Positions 22,001-35,544 of a DNA stretch of 64,000 nucleotides are shown here, in pieces (position 1 is the first letter of the stretch; each line of letters starts with the position of its first letter). The DNA lies in the NCBI GenBank assembly GCA_024516155.1, contig JAJJXM010000041.1, forward strand, positions 442,001-506,000. The letters run 5' to 3'. The notes below the pieces were generated by a model. The model was not told where the DNA came from, ran no database searches, and saw only the letters and a list, made by a program, of their open reading frames with translations. Origin of the DNA: Pyronema omphalodes. Its lineage: Eukaryota > Ascomycota > Pezizomycetes > Pezizales > Pyronemataceae. Position numbers and translations under genes: made by a program.

Positions 22001-25000
22001 GTTATTATTAGTTGTAATCTTATTAATCAATGGCTTTCTCTTGTTAATAATAACTGCAATATCACAATCACCGTAACCTACCGGTAGTTATTGAGTACAC
22101 CTATTCTAGAATCTAGATCCTTAACGCAATGTCGTCCAAATTGTACTCGCTTATCACAGTCCTTCGAGTCCCTCAAACATTGATCAATTCACAATACTGA
22201 ATTTTGAAGACGGAAAATAACCCACAACGCATCATAGCGTCGAGCTAGTTGGTGCTGGCCCTACATATACTATGTCTCTTCCTAAATATTCATCATTCAG
22301 CCACCAGCGCCATCAAGCCACGACCTAGGAATACCATCACATGGCTTAATTCCCTATGCATAAAAAAGTGCAAGATCCAGAGCCCTGCATAACAGGAGTC
22401 AACATCATTGTACGGAAAATACTCTACTACCCGCCTTCTTTTACCAGATGTTTCCCCGGTGTCTTCCCTAGAAACATATTTCGGCGACTCTCGGCGACCA
22501 TTGACAACCTTCATTGGTCATCAACAAGCTTCTAGATCTTCTAGACCTCTTAAACTTCACTTAGGCTTGACACTTCGTCGTGGCCGTCGAAGGAATTGTC
22601 AAGTCTTGTCTGATGTCAAGCCACCGCCACGATCGAGACTCGAGCTACCATGGTAAAGGTAATTATTCCTCCCCGCCGCCAAACTCCATGGCTAAAAGGA
22701 AATCTGCACTGCAAGTGCGAGTAAATGACAGCGTAACACGCGAGAAGATATCAATTCAACTGTGAGCCGACTCACGAATGGGACCGGCGATAAATGAAGT
22801 GAGTTGTGTTGTACCAGATACAAGCCTCCGTGTAAACCTACTCTTGGACCAAGCCAATGGTTATAGAAATATTTGCCTCTGCAGATGTACGTCTGTATTT
22901 CCTCTCGCTTTCGTTTTCGTACATATTTCTTTGGGTGGAGAAACCATTGAATCGAGCCTTACTCTGCAAATTGCACGTATCTAACGATATTTCGATTATT
23001 GTTCCCCGTAGATTCTACGATCGATCGATCCTATGTTCGATATTGCACTTGTGGTTTCATCTATTTGGATCTTGGTAGGTCTACTGACTATGAACCAACC
23101 ATATGGAAAGGAAATAATTCACCGCATTTTCGGAGACTTTTGAGGCGGGAAATTGTATGCAATTAGAAACAGAATGCGGTTCGCCGTGGGATTTCCTTAC
23201 AATGCAATTGTAGTAGTCTAACATCTAAAGGCATAACCCATGGTACCCACGCGGAACCATGCACAATCTGGGAATCTGTTATTGTGAAGTTGTTTCATAT
23301 CCGTAATTTTGTTTCCTAATTGGTGATTTCTATGTTCCAATCTTGAAACATTGAAAATTCTCCTCGTGATCGTTTCAGTTTCCAAGGCCGGTATTATGTG
23401 ACGTTTCTGGCTGGAAAACCTGGGGAAATAAGGAAGTCCTACATGCGGTTTCAACTTATAAAACAAGGTCTACATATTACGTTTCAATATCAACTTGCCC
23501 GTATTTCGTACGAAGTGCTTCTACCCAAAGCTTCCTTTCCATCAAAGGCTTCCGGTTTCCAAGTCACAAAGAACAACTCCCAATTGCACTTTCCGCAAGC
23601 CCTCCCACCTTCACTTTGCCCTTTTTCCCTACATATCGGCAGCCAAAGCCTGTGTCATCCAGCGCCACTTACAGTTCCAATGTGAGCCTTGAAAAATGTT
23701 TAGGCCCAATCAATGTCGCCACCAGCCACAGACCATCGTCCATAAATTTTATTCGCTAAGCACCCGAGGAGGCCCTCAGTCAGCTGTATAAGGGGCTTGG
23801 TGGACCATGGTAGTAGACTATGGCGTAAGTCACGATCTTAGAAATCTTGCACTTTACTGTTCGTACACGTATGTCTCATCGGGGAATTTCCAAGATCAGA
23901 TGATTGACTCTTTTTACTGCACGTTTTCTAGAATGAAGGTTTTATATCTTCATTACTACGATACTTGGTAGGATTTCTTTATTCATCTTTATTATGGCGA
24001 GGTTTCAAGTTTAAAGATTTCATCATTCATATATAGTGCTATAAAGAGATGACTCTAATGAGTGACCTGAAACTAGTGAACTTTCGTGGCGTCAATAAAG
24101 CTTAAAGTTCTGTTAGACTGACTTGGAATGTAGTCGTGTGATGATACTCACATCGCATGATTGAATATCCCTAAGCTGAATTCTGCTCTAGTACCTAAAT
24201 TCGAGTATGTCACCGCTCGGCGTAAGTGCAACATATTGGGGTGGTTTGGTGATCACGGGTTTTCTATTTGTACCACGAGAATCTAGATCTTGCATGTCTC
24301 AGTTTTGCACTTTCCTCGCTAGTCATCAAAGGTCCGACCACTGATTAAATGTTTCCTATTTGAGGCGGTTGGTATCGGTAGAATTGAGGACACGGTTAGA
24401 TAAATTCAATAGGGTATAAAAACGTTACCAAAAGAGGGTTATGAGCATAAACTGATCTCACTAGGAATCCCTTATGAGTATCAGTGTATTACTGTAAACG
24501 CTCAATTCGAGCAATTTGTGGGATAAGATGAACGGCTGTGCACATACAGACTTGATGTAAGGTAATTTTGCGGGGTGCATAGAATTCTGTATCAAGTATC
24601 AATCACGCAGTACGGGGTGCCCGGTGGGTAGTGCAACTATTTTCCGGTATCATACTCTTCATATTTACACCATTGACTCAGTATTCCGACCCGAAAGGTC
24701 AAAACTTCCCGATAGGCGGCGGCGGCTGAGGCCTGGACTTAGAATCAGACTGCATTTCCGCCGTGCCTCAGAGGCTTTTCCATGTATGGCGGCCACAGCC
24801 CGCGAGCCCGCAGTAAATCTCCCTTCGATATCTATGTATTTATACTGCGTAAACCGACATATATAGTACATAGAATGTTCAGATAACCTTGCATATATAC
24901 ATATATATATATTAGGGGCCTGGGGACGGCGCAGTGTACATATACGTACTGCAGCTTCGGCTTCCAGAAGGATTTTTCGTAAACCTTGCTTCAGCCTTTG

Positions 25001-28000
25001 CATTGCAGCATAGATACGTGTCTTTCCGGTGGTGAACGTTTTAGGGTTGGTATTTAGACCCAATGGCTTGTTGATTGAAGTTTGTAAAAAAGTTGCTTCG
25101 CATATGTATATCGCTATTCCAGGAAAGCGTGATCTAAACATTGACCCCGATATCTCTCAGAGGCCATGTCGGGGCTAAAGAGTATGTTCAGCTGAGCAGA
25201 TAGTGCTTAGTAGATACCCCAGGCCTTGACCGATAGGCTGGCGCCCTGCGGGCTTGAAGTTTGCTTTCGAGTCAGTGTCGTAGTGTGTGCTCTGAGTTGC
25301 ATACATGGCTTCACAATCGTTCTTAATGCAGAACGTATGTTTCGTAATCCGGGGAAGCATGTCTATTTTTCGATACCGGGGATCCGAGGCTCGGGTGCGG
25401 TGATAGTGTACGCTTTGTGCGGCTAGGATTGTGATGAATGTATGTAGGTACTAGAAGTATTATGCAAGAAGAACAGAAGTGCAGAAGGAATGGCGGTGAG
25501 CGGGCTTCCGTGGCGGGTATCTCCTCGAACATATGTATGTAGTACACTTCAGGAAGTTGACCGTCCAGGAAATAGAGATCGCATACGCACTTAGCACAAG
25601 ATGATTAGTCCTATATATGCCTTTCAAGCTTCAGTCAGGGTATGATTAAATGAACACATTAAAGGTCCTCCGCTTCTTCTCATATATATTTCACCCTGTT
25701 GAGGCCCATGTTAGCGCGAACAGCTTATTGTCGACTTCCTGACAATCATGATCCCTAGGGGATAGATACATAGGACGTTTATTATGTGCTATAATCAATA
25801 CTATATGCAGGCCGAGTATCAATTTCATGTGGTGATGAATAGGACCGTCGGGGTTACGTGCAGACAAGATAGGGCTCGGGTAGGGTTTGGACCTTAGCAA
25901 CACAGGAAGCACTAATTATTGTAGCGGCAGGGATCAGCAACCCACCTTGTGGTGTCCAAAAAATTGTTATAGCTTAAACTAAGGTGAATAATCAAGTCAA
26001 GAAAATCAGAGTTCCCTACCTACTGATTTGGGGTCTGTGACCAGTGGAACACATGTCAAATGTCGTCGGTACCTGGGTCGGAGTTTGCTGTTGATACCGA
26101 AAACCGGGGTTGGATCAGATCATGTCAAGAATGAATGGTATATATCATGACCCACCTATTACCGTTGAATCTTCTATTCTCAGGTCATGATTACTTAGTG
26201 AAGAGTCCCTTTGATGAGCTGATGCGAGAAGTCAGAACCTCGGTATATTCTACAAGTATAGGCTGATATACATAGAGTGCTGAGGTAATCCTGCGGGTTA
26301 TTTCCCTACTGCGGAGATCGGTAAGTATCTGTTTCATATTTCTTCCGTAGCACAATCGAGGCCGTAGCACGATATCCGAGCTTTCATAAGCCTTAATGTT
26401 CTGTGCTACCCAATGTTTCTATGCTTATATAAAGAAAGAAGCAAACTACCGAGACCCTGACCCTGAGTCTGAACCTGATATTGTACTCAGGGACACACGC
26501 ATCGGACATTTGTACACCACCGGACATTTGTACACCAGAAATCGGGCGAAGGCCATAACCGTAATTTACAAGAGTCGGGTATGTTATACACAGAAATGTA
26601 AGACCGTTACATTTACTTCATCACATGTACATAATGTTTGAGTTTCACTCATACCGGCGGTGAAGAAAATATTGCAGCAAAATGGTCAGCCAGTGATCAT
26701 TACGTGTTATAATTTCGGAGTTCTGGTTCGCCTGAGATCATGAGGTGATAGGTAAAACTCGCCCTGACCCGTAAAAGACACCCAATACCGGCGGCTCCGT
26801 CCGAGTATTTGGCACCTGTCTCAATCATTATGCCGAGGACCCATACGTTTGGTACGTAGCGTCACATGATGAAGAACAGAGTAAAACACGTTCTACCTAT
26901 CTACGTTCAATGTTTGACATATCATATCGAAAAACTCAATACCGGTATGCAATCTAGATTCAATGCTGCATAATGTACAATGCATAATCCACAAGATTTC
27001 CGTCTTACAAAAGAGTTTGTCTTGCGTTCGTAGGTAGTAGTAGTCTAAGAGTATCACAATGGTCAGCCAGTTATTGGTTACAATATTTTGCCTTGCGTAA
27101 ATTGGATCATGGTTCGCTTGTGGTTTGTGGTATGGTACGGACGGTATAAATCCGAACACTGAAATCGAAATGTCCGAAACGGGTGCAGGTACAGAAACAC
27201 CGAAACACAAAGATACCACGACCAGTTGGACAATGCCTATAAGTGATAGCAGTGAATTGAAAACTATGGACAAGGGACACAGAATACAGAACACAAAGCA
27301 CAAAGCACCGTTACATACCATATGTAAAAGTTGATACCGTGTTGCCAGTCTACTGGTCACTGACTTACCCCAGGGACCTAAGTTCCCAAACAACTCGATA
27401 CCTACCTCCATGTGTCACCAACACATCTATCCCGAGTGGTGGAAGATCTTCTCCGGTCTCTCTCTTGGTACTGTACACAATAGGCAACCCAGCAAAAATT
27501 CAAAGTTCAAACACAGCTGTCATTTCCCCAGATTTCCCAATCTCACGTCTCGTGCCGTACGTACCTGATGCCTTTCTGCCCCATCCCATGTCCCTGTGTC
27601 CGCCTCGGAACTTTTTACTCTGGGTTCACTGATTCATAACCACAAGTTCTAGACCTACGGTATCCCCGGACTTTGAGGCGAGCTTATAAGCTAGGTGGTA
27701 ACACCTCGTTATGATCATGTCAGCTGTTGTTGTGACTTTATGCACTTGCCTCTACGGGCGGTGTCAATATACATAGTAAATTCTTCTCTCTTCTTGTTTG
27801 TCAGCAATCTGCAATTAATGATCACACTAATTCACTATGTTTTTATTACTGGGGTCCCTGGAATATTGCGAGAGTTTTGATATATGGTATTGAATTAAAA
27901 ATTTGTTTACCTAGCTCGTTAGATGTGCTACGTTTCGCACAGATGAATCATGCATAAAGGAGTTAATTATTGATATTTCCGAAGAAATAGTAAAGTACCG

Positions 28001-30500
28001 GTAAAGCTTGGGTCATCGTAAATTGTCATGATTCCGTCAGCACGGTGTAGAAATGATAAAGCGCAAACGTACTTTCTGCCGTGGGTTCCCATCACAATCA
28101 CAACGATCATGACCACGATTATTACGAAGACTACTCTACCCGCTCCCAAGGTAGTTAGGTGATTTAATCTGCTCCTATGTACTCTCCTCATCAGGATGAA
28201 GTTAGCAAAACTCTACATTTACCGAGAGTTCCCGAGCCGTTTTAATTACATCGGGTCCCTCTGGATCTTCCCGAGAGATGCACACAGGTTAACCATAGAC
28301 TCTCAACCCCACTCTCGAGATGCCGAATTTTCCACCCCAACATTTCCCATTTTCCATACTCTATTTTCCATTTCCGAACCATAATCTCCCAATTTTCATC
28401 TAGTGTGGTCCGCTCCCGAATTCCTCTATATATATGGGTACCTGCAGAGGTTTTCCATATGTAGCTTCAACATTTCCAATCCCATGAATCCACGAGAAAG
28501 TTCGGGAATTGTTGGAAGCATATGAAGATCTAGCATCGGATTCCAGTCGGCAGTGGGAAGTTACATTCCGTTCCCATTTCGATACCATTTCATTAGATCC
28601 CGTTTACCCCGGACCCAGCTATCCAATTATTCCCGTCTGTGTGTATGTACATATATAGCTTCCCAACATCCGAATCTTTACCGTATCGGCACATGCCATT
28701 TCTCCGCATTTTTTTAGCCCACCATACTTTATGTAGCTTCCCCGACTCCGCAAAATTTAAGAACTTAAATTCGCCGCATCATTTAGCTCGTTGGTTGGTT
28801 GGTTACCGACCCGATTCAATTCCGGGGAGATGGAGCTGGGAAGTCCGGGGTCGGCGCCAATGGTGGTGGCCTCCGTTTGTCCTAGCTTAGCTCCCGTGTA
28901 GTCCCGTGTGGGGCGATGAATGGTGTACCATACAGGCGCCTGGCACCACCATAGCTTCGTTTTTTGCCGGCCGAATGATATGCATGACGACGACGACAAC
29001 GATGACAAGGTGTGTCCTTGGACAGATTACCCGAGACTCGAAAACATACGTTGAAGGAATACTGGGTTATGGGAATAAATAGAAATCGAAAGAGGATCAC
29101 GCACCTGACACGGGAGCTTCTATATCACCCATGGGCTCGAATGTGGGGTTTGCTGATTGATGATTGATTGATTGATTGAATGTTGATTTTTATGCTATAG
29201 ACCGTGTTTCATCATGAGTTCATTGTTCATGGGTTTTAACCATGGAACCGTATACATAAGGTCACAGCCAGTTCAGTTTGATCATGCGCTCTTTCAATGT
29301 TATGCGCCGTTTGCTTTGTTATACGCCGTGTATGTAGCTGATTATCGATATGTTTATGACGCGCGCGACGAGGAAGTAAACGAAGATGAGACATTGCCAT
29401 GGATACCATGGATATAATATTATATTCTAGATATGGTATAGCTATTAATGGGTGGACATGTATATGTCTTTTCGATGCTAATATTATTATTGTAAGGCCA
29501 TATATAGGAGTCGAAGTCTTTTTTTAATTAATTTTTCTTTTCCAAAGAAAACCATTTTTTAAAAAGTTAGATCAGATCAGATCCGATGCGTTATGCGCCA
29601 GGACGCACCGATAAAACGATGAAGCGATGTAACGATGTAACGATGTAACACGTCATGAGAGATGCTTGAATACATAATCCCTCTCATCTACAAACCATCT
29701 CATTATGCAATACAGCATCGAATCCAAGGCATGCCTATTCCATGGATGTCTTGCCATGTCTTGTCTCATCTGTGATCACCGAGGTCGCTGGGTTTAATTT
29801 TATTTACTTGTGAATTCATCTAGATCTGTTTATTTCGTGAGCAATGATGCGATATTTCCACCGGCTACATCACAAGTCCAGGTATCCAACGCATCGTTAC
29901 GTTACGCGTACCTACCTAATGTACCTGTTAATGGGTATAGAATCTGGATGGAGCCATCTGTATACCTTTTCAGATCTTGTCTATCACCCCAAGTAAGCTC
30001 ATCATAGTATCCAAGTGTGCACTGATCTCCATCATTTCTGCATAACATCTCGGCGTGTTGACATATCTCCGTACATCTGACGTTATTCCTTTAAAAAAAA
30101 AGAAAGAAGTCAAGCTTGCTAGCTGTCTACTATTCCCTCTCTGTAGACAGTGGACCCTGTTCTTGTCTGTTTCAATGCGATACAAAACATCCGGCCGTAT
30201 GTAGGCGCGACACACATACCACCCGTTACACCATATGTAGCTGTGACGCGGTGCATAGTAGCTGACTAATCTGCTCACGCGCTCGATGATCGACGCTTCA
30301 AGCAAGCATAGCATAGCAAACCCCACAAAGATCATCCCACCATCAGCAGCGCTCATCACCCCACACTTTGCAATTCTGTATTGAATCAAGGGATCAAGGG
30401 TGCCTCTGACGTGTTAGTTCCCCTGGTTTCTCTTAATCTCCGTGATGATCTGCGATTGATCTCGTGCACATAGGAGTTCGCCTGTTGGATGTTGGGTTTG
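19096..30500. other. gene-poor region, left part
   Basis: About 11.4 kb with only short open frames. The longest is 172 aa on the minus strand at 26893-27411, hydrophobic in the middle but without a recognised domain, a good start context or supporting splice sites. A 71-aa plus-strand frame from ATG 19627 is also unsupported. Small repeats seen: ACCGGACATTTGTACACC twice in tandem (about 26500-26536), GATT repeats (29158-29180), four CGATGTAA-like units (about 29618-29650), and three TATGTAGCTTC-like motifs (28457-28740). No tRNA, rRNA or transposase was recognised. The region could hold long non-coding transcripts or short multi-exon genes I cannot resolve. Confidence 0.45.
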
Positions 30501-33025
30501 TGTTACTTGGGGGATTGATACCTTGCCTTTGGGTGGGGGTTGGGTGATGGAGGTTGGGGGGGGGGGGGGGTAAGAGAGGCGTGAGAGGCGTTAGAGAGAG
30601 ATAGAGAAAGAGTGATAAAGGGATACAGAGATAGATAGATATAGATAGAGAAAGAGAAATTCTGCAGTTTCTATAATTTTTGATATCTAGAACAATATAT
30701 ATATTAACCCCAGTTTCTATTCTCGTATTCCCCTGCTAGTATAAACAACCAATTTTCCCTCAGGGCCCTCCCTCCCTCAGGGATAAAACATACCGTTTCC
30801 GAAAGCGCCCGAGTACTATACAGTATACATAAACCTGATTCCTTCAACAGCATATGTAAACACCAATGATCTATGACATACGTATTCTTTAAAACAAATA
30901 AAAAAAATAACTCGCTTTGAGCAGATATAGCTACATAGCAGCCCTAATATGTATACGGGTATATAGATCTGGTGCTATTTTAGTTATTCCTGACTCCCTG
31001 AATGTTATAAGGTGCCTGTATGTATAAACAAGCCTGGTGGGCGGTCATGTCATACATATTGCACTTAATTTTGGTGCCCGGAGGGTGGGGAGGTGTGGAG
31101 GGGCGGGGGCGGTATGCTGGTATGCTAGTATGCTGGTATGGTGCATAAAATAACGCCTTAAAAGATGTTTCTAGAAAACCTAGATCAAGAAACCAGGTAA
31201 ATAAGTAAATAAGCAAGTTACTACCTTGTAACTGACGTAGAGAATGCGTGGGGGGGGGGGGGGGGGGGGCATATTCTCCGATTCATCATTCTCCGCATAT
31301 TGATAATCTATATTAATCCATAATTATAATTTTCCAGAATCTCCGCTCACTAGTCGCCGCTGTAATCTGTGTCTTCTATGATTCCATGACTAGTACCTGA
31401 CACCTGATTTTCGTCATGGTGGATTATCGTTATTTTGTTTTATTTTATTTTTTATGCTAAAACTCCAAACAAGTCCAGGGATCCAGATAGTGATACATAA
31501 TAGGCTAGTACCTACTCTACTATTCCTACTTTCGTTATAATTATAGCCTTTTTGTTCTTTTATATCCCAAAATCTACCACAAACCAGGCCCGCCATTAAT
31601 AGATAAATCTTCAACCAAGGCTACCCCCCCCCCCCCCCCTAAAGTGTAAAGAAACCATCTTATTCCATGACGAATAGCATACATCGCATAGCTTCGAGAA
31701 ACTCGAAACTCAAAACTCCTTCGCCGCTATGATCAATATGATCAATATGATCAATATGATCGTCGTGATCGCGTGCCTTGTGATCAGTGCTTCCATGATC
31801 AATCAGTGCTTCTATCAGGGTTTGATGGTTTCTGGGTTTCCGGATTTCGAGACTTAGGACTTCAGGGCTTTGAGACTCTGGGACTCCGGGACTACAGGGC
31901 TACAGGGCTGCAGGGCTGGATTATGCCTCATCATCATCATCATCATCATCATTATCATCGTCGTCGTCGTTGTTTTCATCATCGTCGTCGTCGTCGTTTT
32001 CATCATCATCATCATAGGTTAATGTTCTTACGTAACATGGTTCTTGTATTCCTATGATCTTGTGATGTTATGATGTTGTGATGTTATGATGTTGTTAAAG
32101 AAAAGGCTACGAAACAAGCTACGAAACAACTTACTGTACAAACTAAACACAAACAACTTTGAATCTGCCATCCAGGTACTTAGAATCTGGAAAACGGGAA
32201 ATTGGGAAACGGGAAATGGGAAATAGGAAACGGGCCCCTACAGTCTACAGTCCATAGTCCAGACATAGATGATAGATCCACCCAGGACTTTGAGGGTTTC
32301 TATTATGAAGTATTATTTGATATCTATTGTATAGACTGGGTATGATATGTTATGGTGGATTATGATATGTTATGGTGGGTTATTGGGTTTGTGATGGTAA
32401 TGGTGATGTATCATTGCTGTTATTGTTATGATTACTATGGGGATTTACTGGGGTTATGAGTTTGGGAATATATATGGGATATCTATCGATTTTACCAGTG
32501 ATATTACCATCGATATCACCATTGACCTGTGTAACATGTATAACATTCACGACAGTATAACATTCATGACTATCCAACTATCCAATTATACAATACCTAC
32601 GAGACCGAACTCATCTCAGTCTACAATACATTACATCGCATTACATCGCATTACATCGCATTATACCCATACCATACTCCATCCACCAAATATCCTCTTC
32701 CTACCTCCCAAAAAACAACCCCCAAAGAAAAAAGAAAAAACGGAAACAAAAAATGGAGTTACCCTTTTCCTCTTCCTCTCCCCTTTTTCCTCTTTTTCCT
32801 CTTTTTCCTCTTTTTCCTCTTTTTCCTCTTTTTCCTCTTTTTCCTCTTTTTCCTCTTTTTCCTCTTTTTCCTCTTTTTCCTCTTTTTCCTCTTTTTCCTC
32901 TTTTTCCTCTTTTTCCTCTTTTTCCTCTTTTTCCTCTTTTCCTATTTTCCTATTTTTATTCTTTTCCTCTCCATTTCTTCATTGTATATTTAGTCACATA
33001 ATCACATCATCATATAGCCACATAG
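30501..33025. repeat. simple-sequence-rich island left of the AreA-domain gene
   Basis: Dense simple repeats with no supported gene. Included are G15 (30556-30570), AGATAGATAT-type repeats (30600-30660), G20 (31250-31269), C16 (31624-31639), four ATGATCAAT units (31731-31765), a decaying GGGACTACAGGGCTACAGGG array (about 31840-31920), CAT/CGT trinucleotides (31926-32020) and TTACATCGCA units (32628-32660). It ends in the TTTTTCCTC minisatellite listed separately. Confidence 0.7.
32783..32945 (+). repeat. 9-bp minisatellite TTTTTCCTC
   Basis: About 17-18 nearly perfect copies of a 9-bp polypyrimidine unit. Because 9 is a multiple of 3, it keeps two frames open (Phe-Ser-Ser or Phe-Pro-Leu repeats), which explains the 243-aa and 82-aa frames here; these are not genes. 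The strand asymmetry (purines on one strand only) could allow triplex or stalled-fork structures. Confidence 0.95.
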
Positions 33026-34478
33026 TACGGCAATGCATTTGTACATGGAGGGCCAAAAGAATTTTGCCACAAAACCAACACTCCATGCACGTCGCATGCA
33101 CAACATCCAACAAGTGCACTTTCCACTACCCATGCCCCACAAGCCACAAACACCGCTGACTAAACCACAGGCTGTGGCGCTCCATAAAATCGGAAGCGCG
33201 CAGCAAGTACATTTGTTATCTAAATGGCACAGAATATTGTTAAGCGCAAATAAAACAATGGTCAAATCGATGATATAGCTAGAAAAATGAATAGAAAGGC
33301 AGTAATGCTACAGAAATTTTTGTATAACAGCGCGTATAAAAGTAAATAATGATCAGTAAAATGTAGAGATTCTCTTGGGTTCGGGGCTCAGAGTAAGATA
33401 TTAGAGAATTAGAGGTATTACTGTTTTTACGACTGGCAGAGAAGAAATCCAGACCGTACTGTTGTGAATATGACTTAAAACAAACAATAAAGTCACCATC
33501 AGTATGGTTCTTGCTTTCATTTTTTCTTTATTTCGTCTCTTCTCTACAGATTCTTGCTTATTATGTCCGTGAAGATCTCTTTAGCTCCTTTAATAGGTAA
33601 ATCTTGATATGTCACAAAACTTACAAAAACACATGACACATATAGAATTAGCATTACTCTCGCGTCCAAAAGAATCACACAACGCATTCTGGATAAAAAA
33701 AAACCCTAAATATAAAACCTAAAAAAAGCTTATGATGCCACGGAGAAAAAAAATGATCTCACCGTCAATCAAATTAAAATGCCTCGCATTTCCCTTCCTT
33801 CGATCGCCACTAAATCATTCCACTATGTATATACAGTGAAGAAAGAAAGCATGAAATATATTATATACATGGAGCAGCCGCTTTTCAAGGCAATCAACCG
33901 TGACATCATTCCGTTGCTAAAAGAAAAGTCTGTTGTTTCTATGAAGTTTCAACAAGTGCTGTGGTGTTTCTATGGGGGAAAAACTACGATAGCTCAGAAT
34001 ATCAGCAAGAAAAGCCTTTTTCCACTCCATTTATCTACTATTCTTAGGGCTGTAATGTAAAATCTCATCCTGCATCACTCCATTTGTATTCATTCATCGT
34101 ACAGACTGCTTTATCTGCGCTCATAGAATATTCTGTTTGATCTAAATCACCACTATCTCAACAGCCACTGCAGAACCGTCCATCAATTTTTTTTAATGAC
34201 AACTGTATTATTTGCGCTTTATATTCTTGATGTCTTTTACTTAACAATTGTTTGATTTACGCTTAAGAATATTTTGTGTCATTTGGATTACCACTATATG
34301 TAATGCGCGTTTCCGTGGTTTAGTCAGCGGTGTGGTATGGTTGGGGCAACGGTGTCTGTGGCTGGTGGGTGGTAGTGCGCGAAAGTGCACTTGTTGGATG
34401 TTGTGCATGCGACATACATCTGATGTTGGTTCGGTGGCAAAATTCTTTTGGCCCTCCATGTACAAATGCATTGCCGTA
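33026..34478. mobile_element. non-autonomous DNA transposon with long terminal inverted repeats
   Basis: Imperfect inverted repeats of about 240 bp (33026-33265 and 34240-34478) start TACGGCAATGCATTTGTACA and share GGAGGGCCAAAAGAATTTTG and CATGCACAACATCCAACAAG. The 5-bp sequence CATAG abuts both ends (33021-33025 and 34479-34483), so it could be a target-site duplication. A TA duplication, taking the TA of the terminal TACGG, is also possible. The right subterminal part has three related copies of an AATATT..GCGCAAATAA-like motif (around 34085-34140, 34200-34235, 34250-34285), as seen in transposase-binding subterminal repeats. The interior has an ORF of 93 aa (33779-34060) that I do not recognise as a transposase. 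Superfamily unresolved; the inverted-repeat frames on each arm are not genes. Confidence 0.8.
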
Positions 34479-35544
34479 CATAGTCACATAATCCACACAA
34501 CTAATTTCCAATCCACATAAAAACATACACAGACACATACAGACAAGCATATAATTTGTATAATTTATATAATCTGTATAGTACATCATATCCTAGTATA
34601 TCATAAGTACCACCATAACCCGTTAAGAATTAAGCAGTACTAAGCATTTAACGATTACAGTATTCAGTATTAGTATCAGTATCAATCAACCACCTCAACC
34701 ACCTCACCCACCTCACCCTCATCACTTCACCTCATCACTTCACCCCACACTTCACACACCTCATCACCCCATCCCTCCCCTACCCCCATCACTTCACACT
34801 ACACTTCACCCCACACATCACTTCACACTTCACTTCACTTCATTCTCAAATTCTCAATCCAAATCCAATAAATAATATTTTTTGTCCAATCCTCTGATAT
34901 TCCTGACTAGTAGGTACCCTATCCGCTATATCCCTCATGATCCTATTCCTATTCCTATTCCTGCTACAATCACAACCTACAACCTACTACCTACAATCAC
35001 AACCTACAGCCTACAATCACAACCTACAACCTACAACCTACACCACTAATCAAACAAACAAAACCGCATATCCCCGTCCGCGAATTCCAAAAAATCCAGA
35101 AAAAGAAAATTCCAAAAACTCCAGTCAAAAAAAGGTTAAAGTAAAACTCAACAAAACAACAAAGAGCCAAAAAAAAAGAAAAAATGAATAAGTGAATAAG
35201 GAAAGGCAGCAAAAAAAAGGTATGAAAAAGGAAACCCAGAAAAAAAAAAGAACCAATTCGCCATCCCATCCATCATTATATGTAAAGATATACCCCAGAT
35301 CAAGAGAAAAAAAAAAAGTTAGGAAGCCAAAAAAAAAAAGAAAATAGAAAAGAGAAAATAGAAAAGCCAAATCCCGCTATACAAAAAAAAAAAAAAAAAA
35401 AAAAACAGTAAAGAAAATAATATATAGTACAAAGATATTTGTCATCTTCCTTTTCCCTTCTTCCTCTCCTCCTTCGATTCGCTACTGCTTCATTTTCTTA
35501 CACCACCCCCCCCCCCCCCCGGCCCCCCACGCCCCCCGCACCGC
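34479..35544. repeat. low-complexity spacer
   Basis: It contains CACTTCAC/CCTCATCACT repeats (34680-34850), CTATTCCTATTC and CTACAATCACAACCTACAAC repeats (34940-35043), a poly-A-rich stretch ending in about 24 A (35381-35405) and C15 (35506-35520). No gene was recognised. It is the 3' flank of the AreA/Mks1-domain gene. Confidence 0.7.

Noticed and set aside
26893..27411. 172-aa hydrophobic minus frame
   Set aside because: Low-complexity hydrophobic composition, no recognised family, no splice or start support.
29970..30389. 139-aa minus frame
   Set aside because: Composition looks random and it contains a poly-Phe from a homopolymer; no domain.
32428..33159. 243-aa plus-strand frame with Phe-Ser-Ser repeats
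   Set aside because: It is the translation of the TTTTTCCTC minisatellite, not a gene.
33033..33278. 81-aa frame, and its counterpart at 34241-34471 (minus)
   Set aside because: Both are translations of the two arms of the same inverted repeat.
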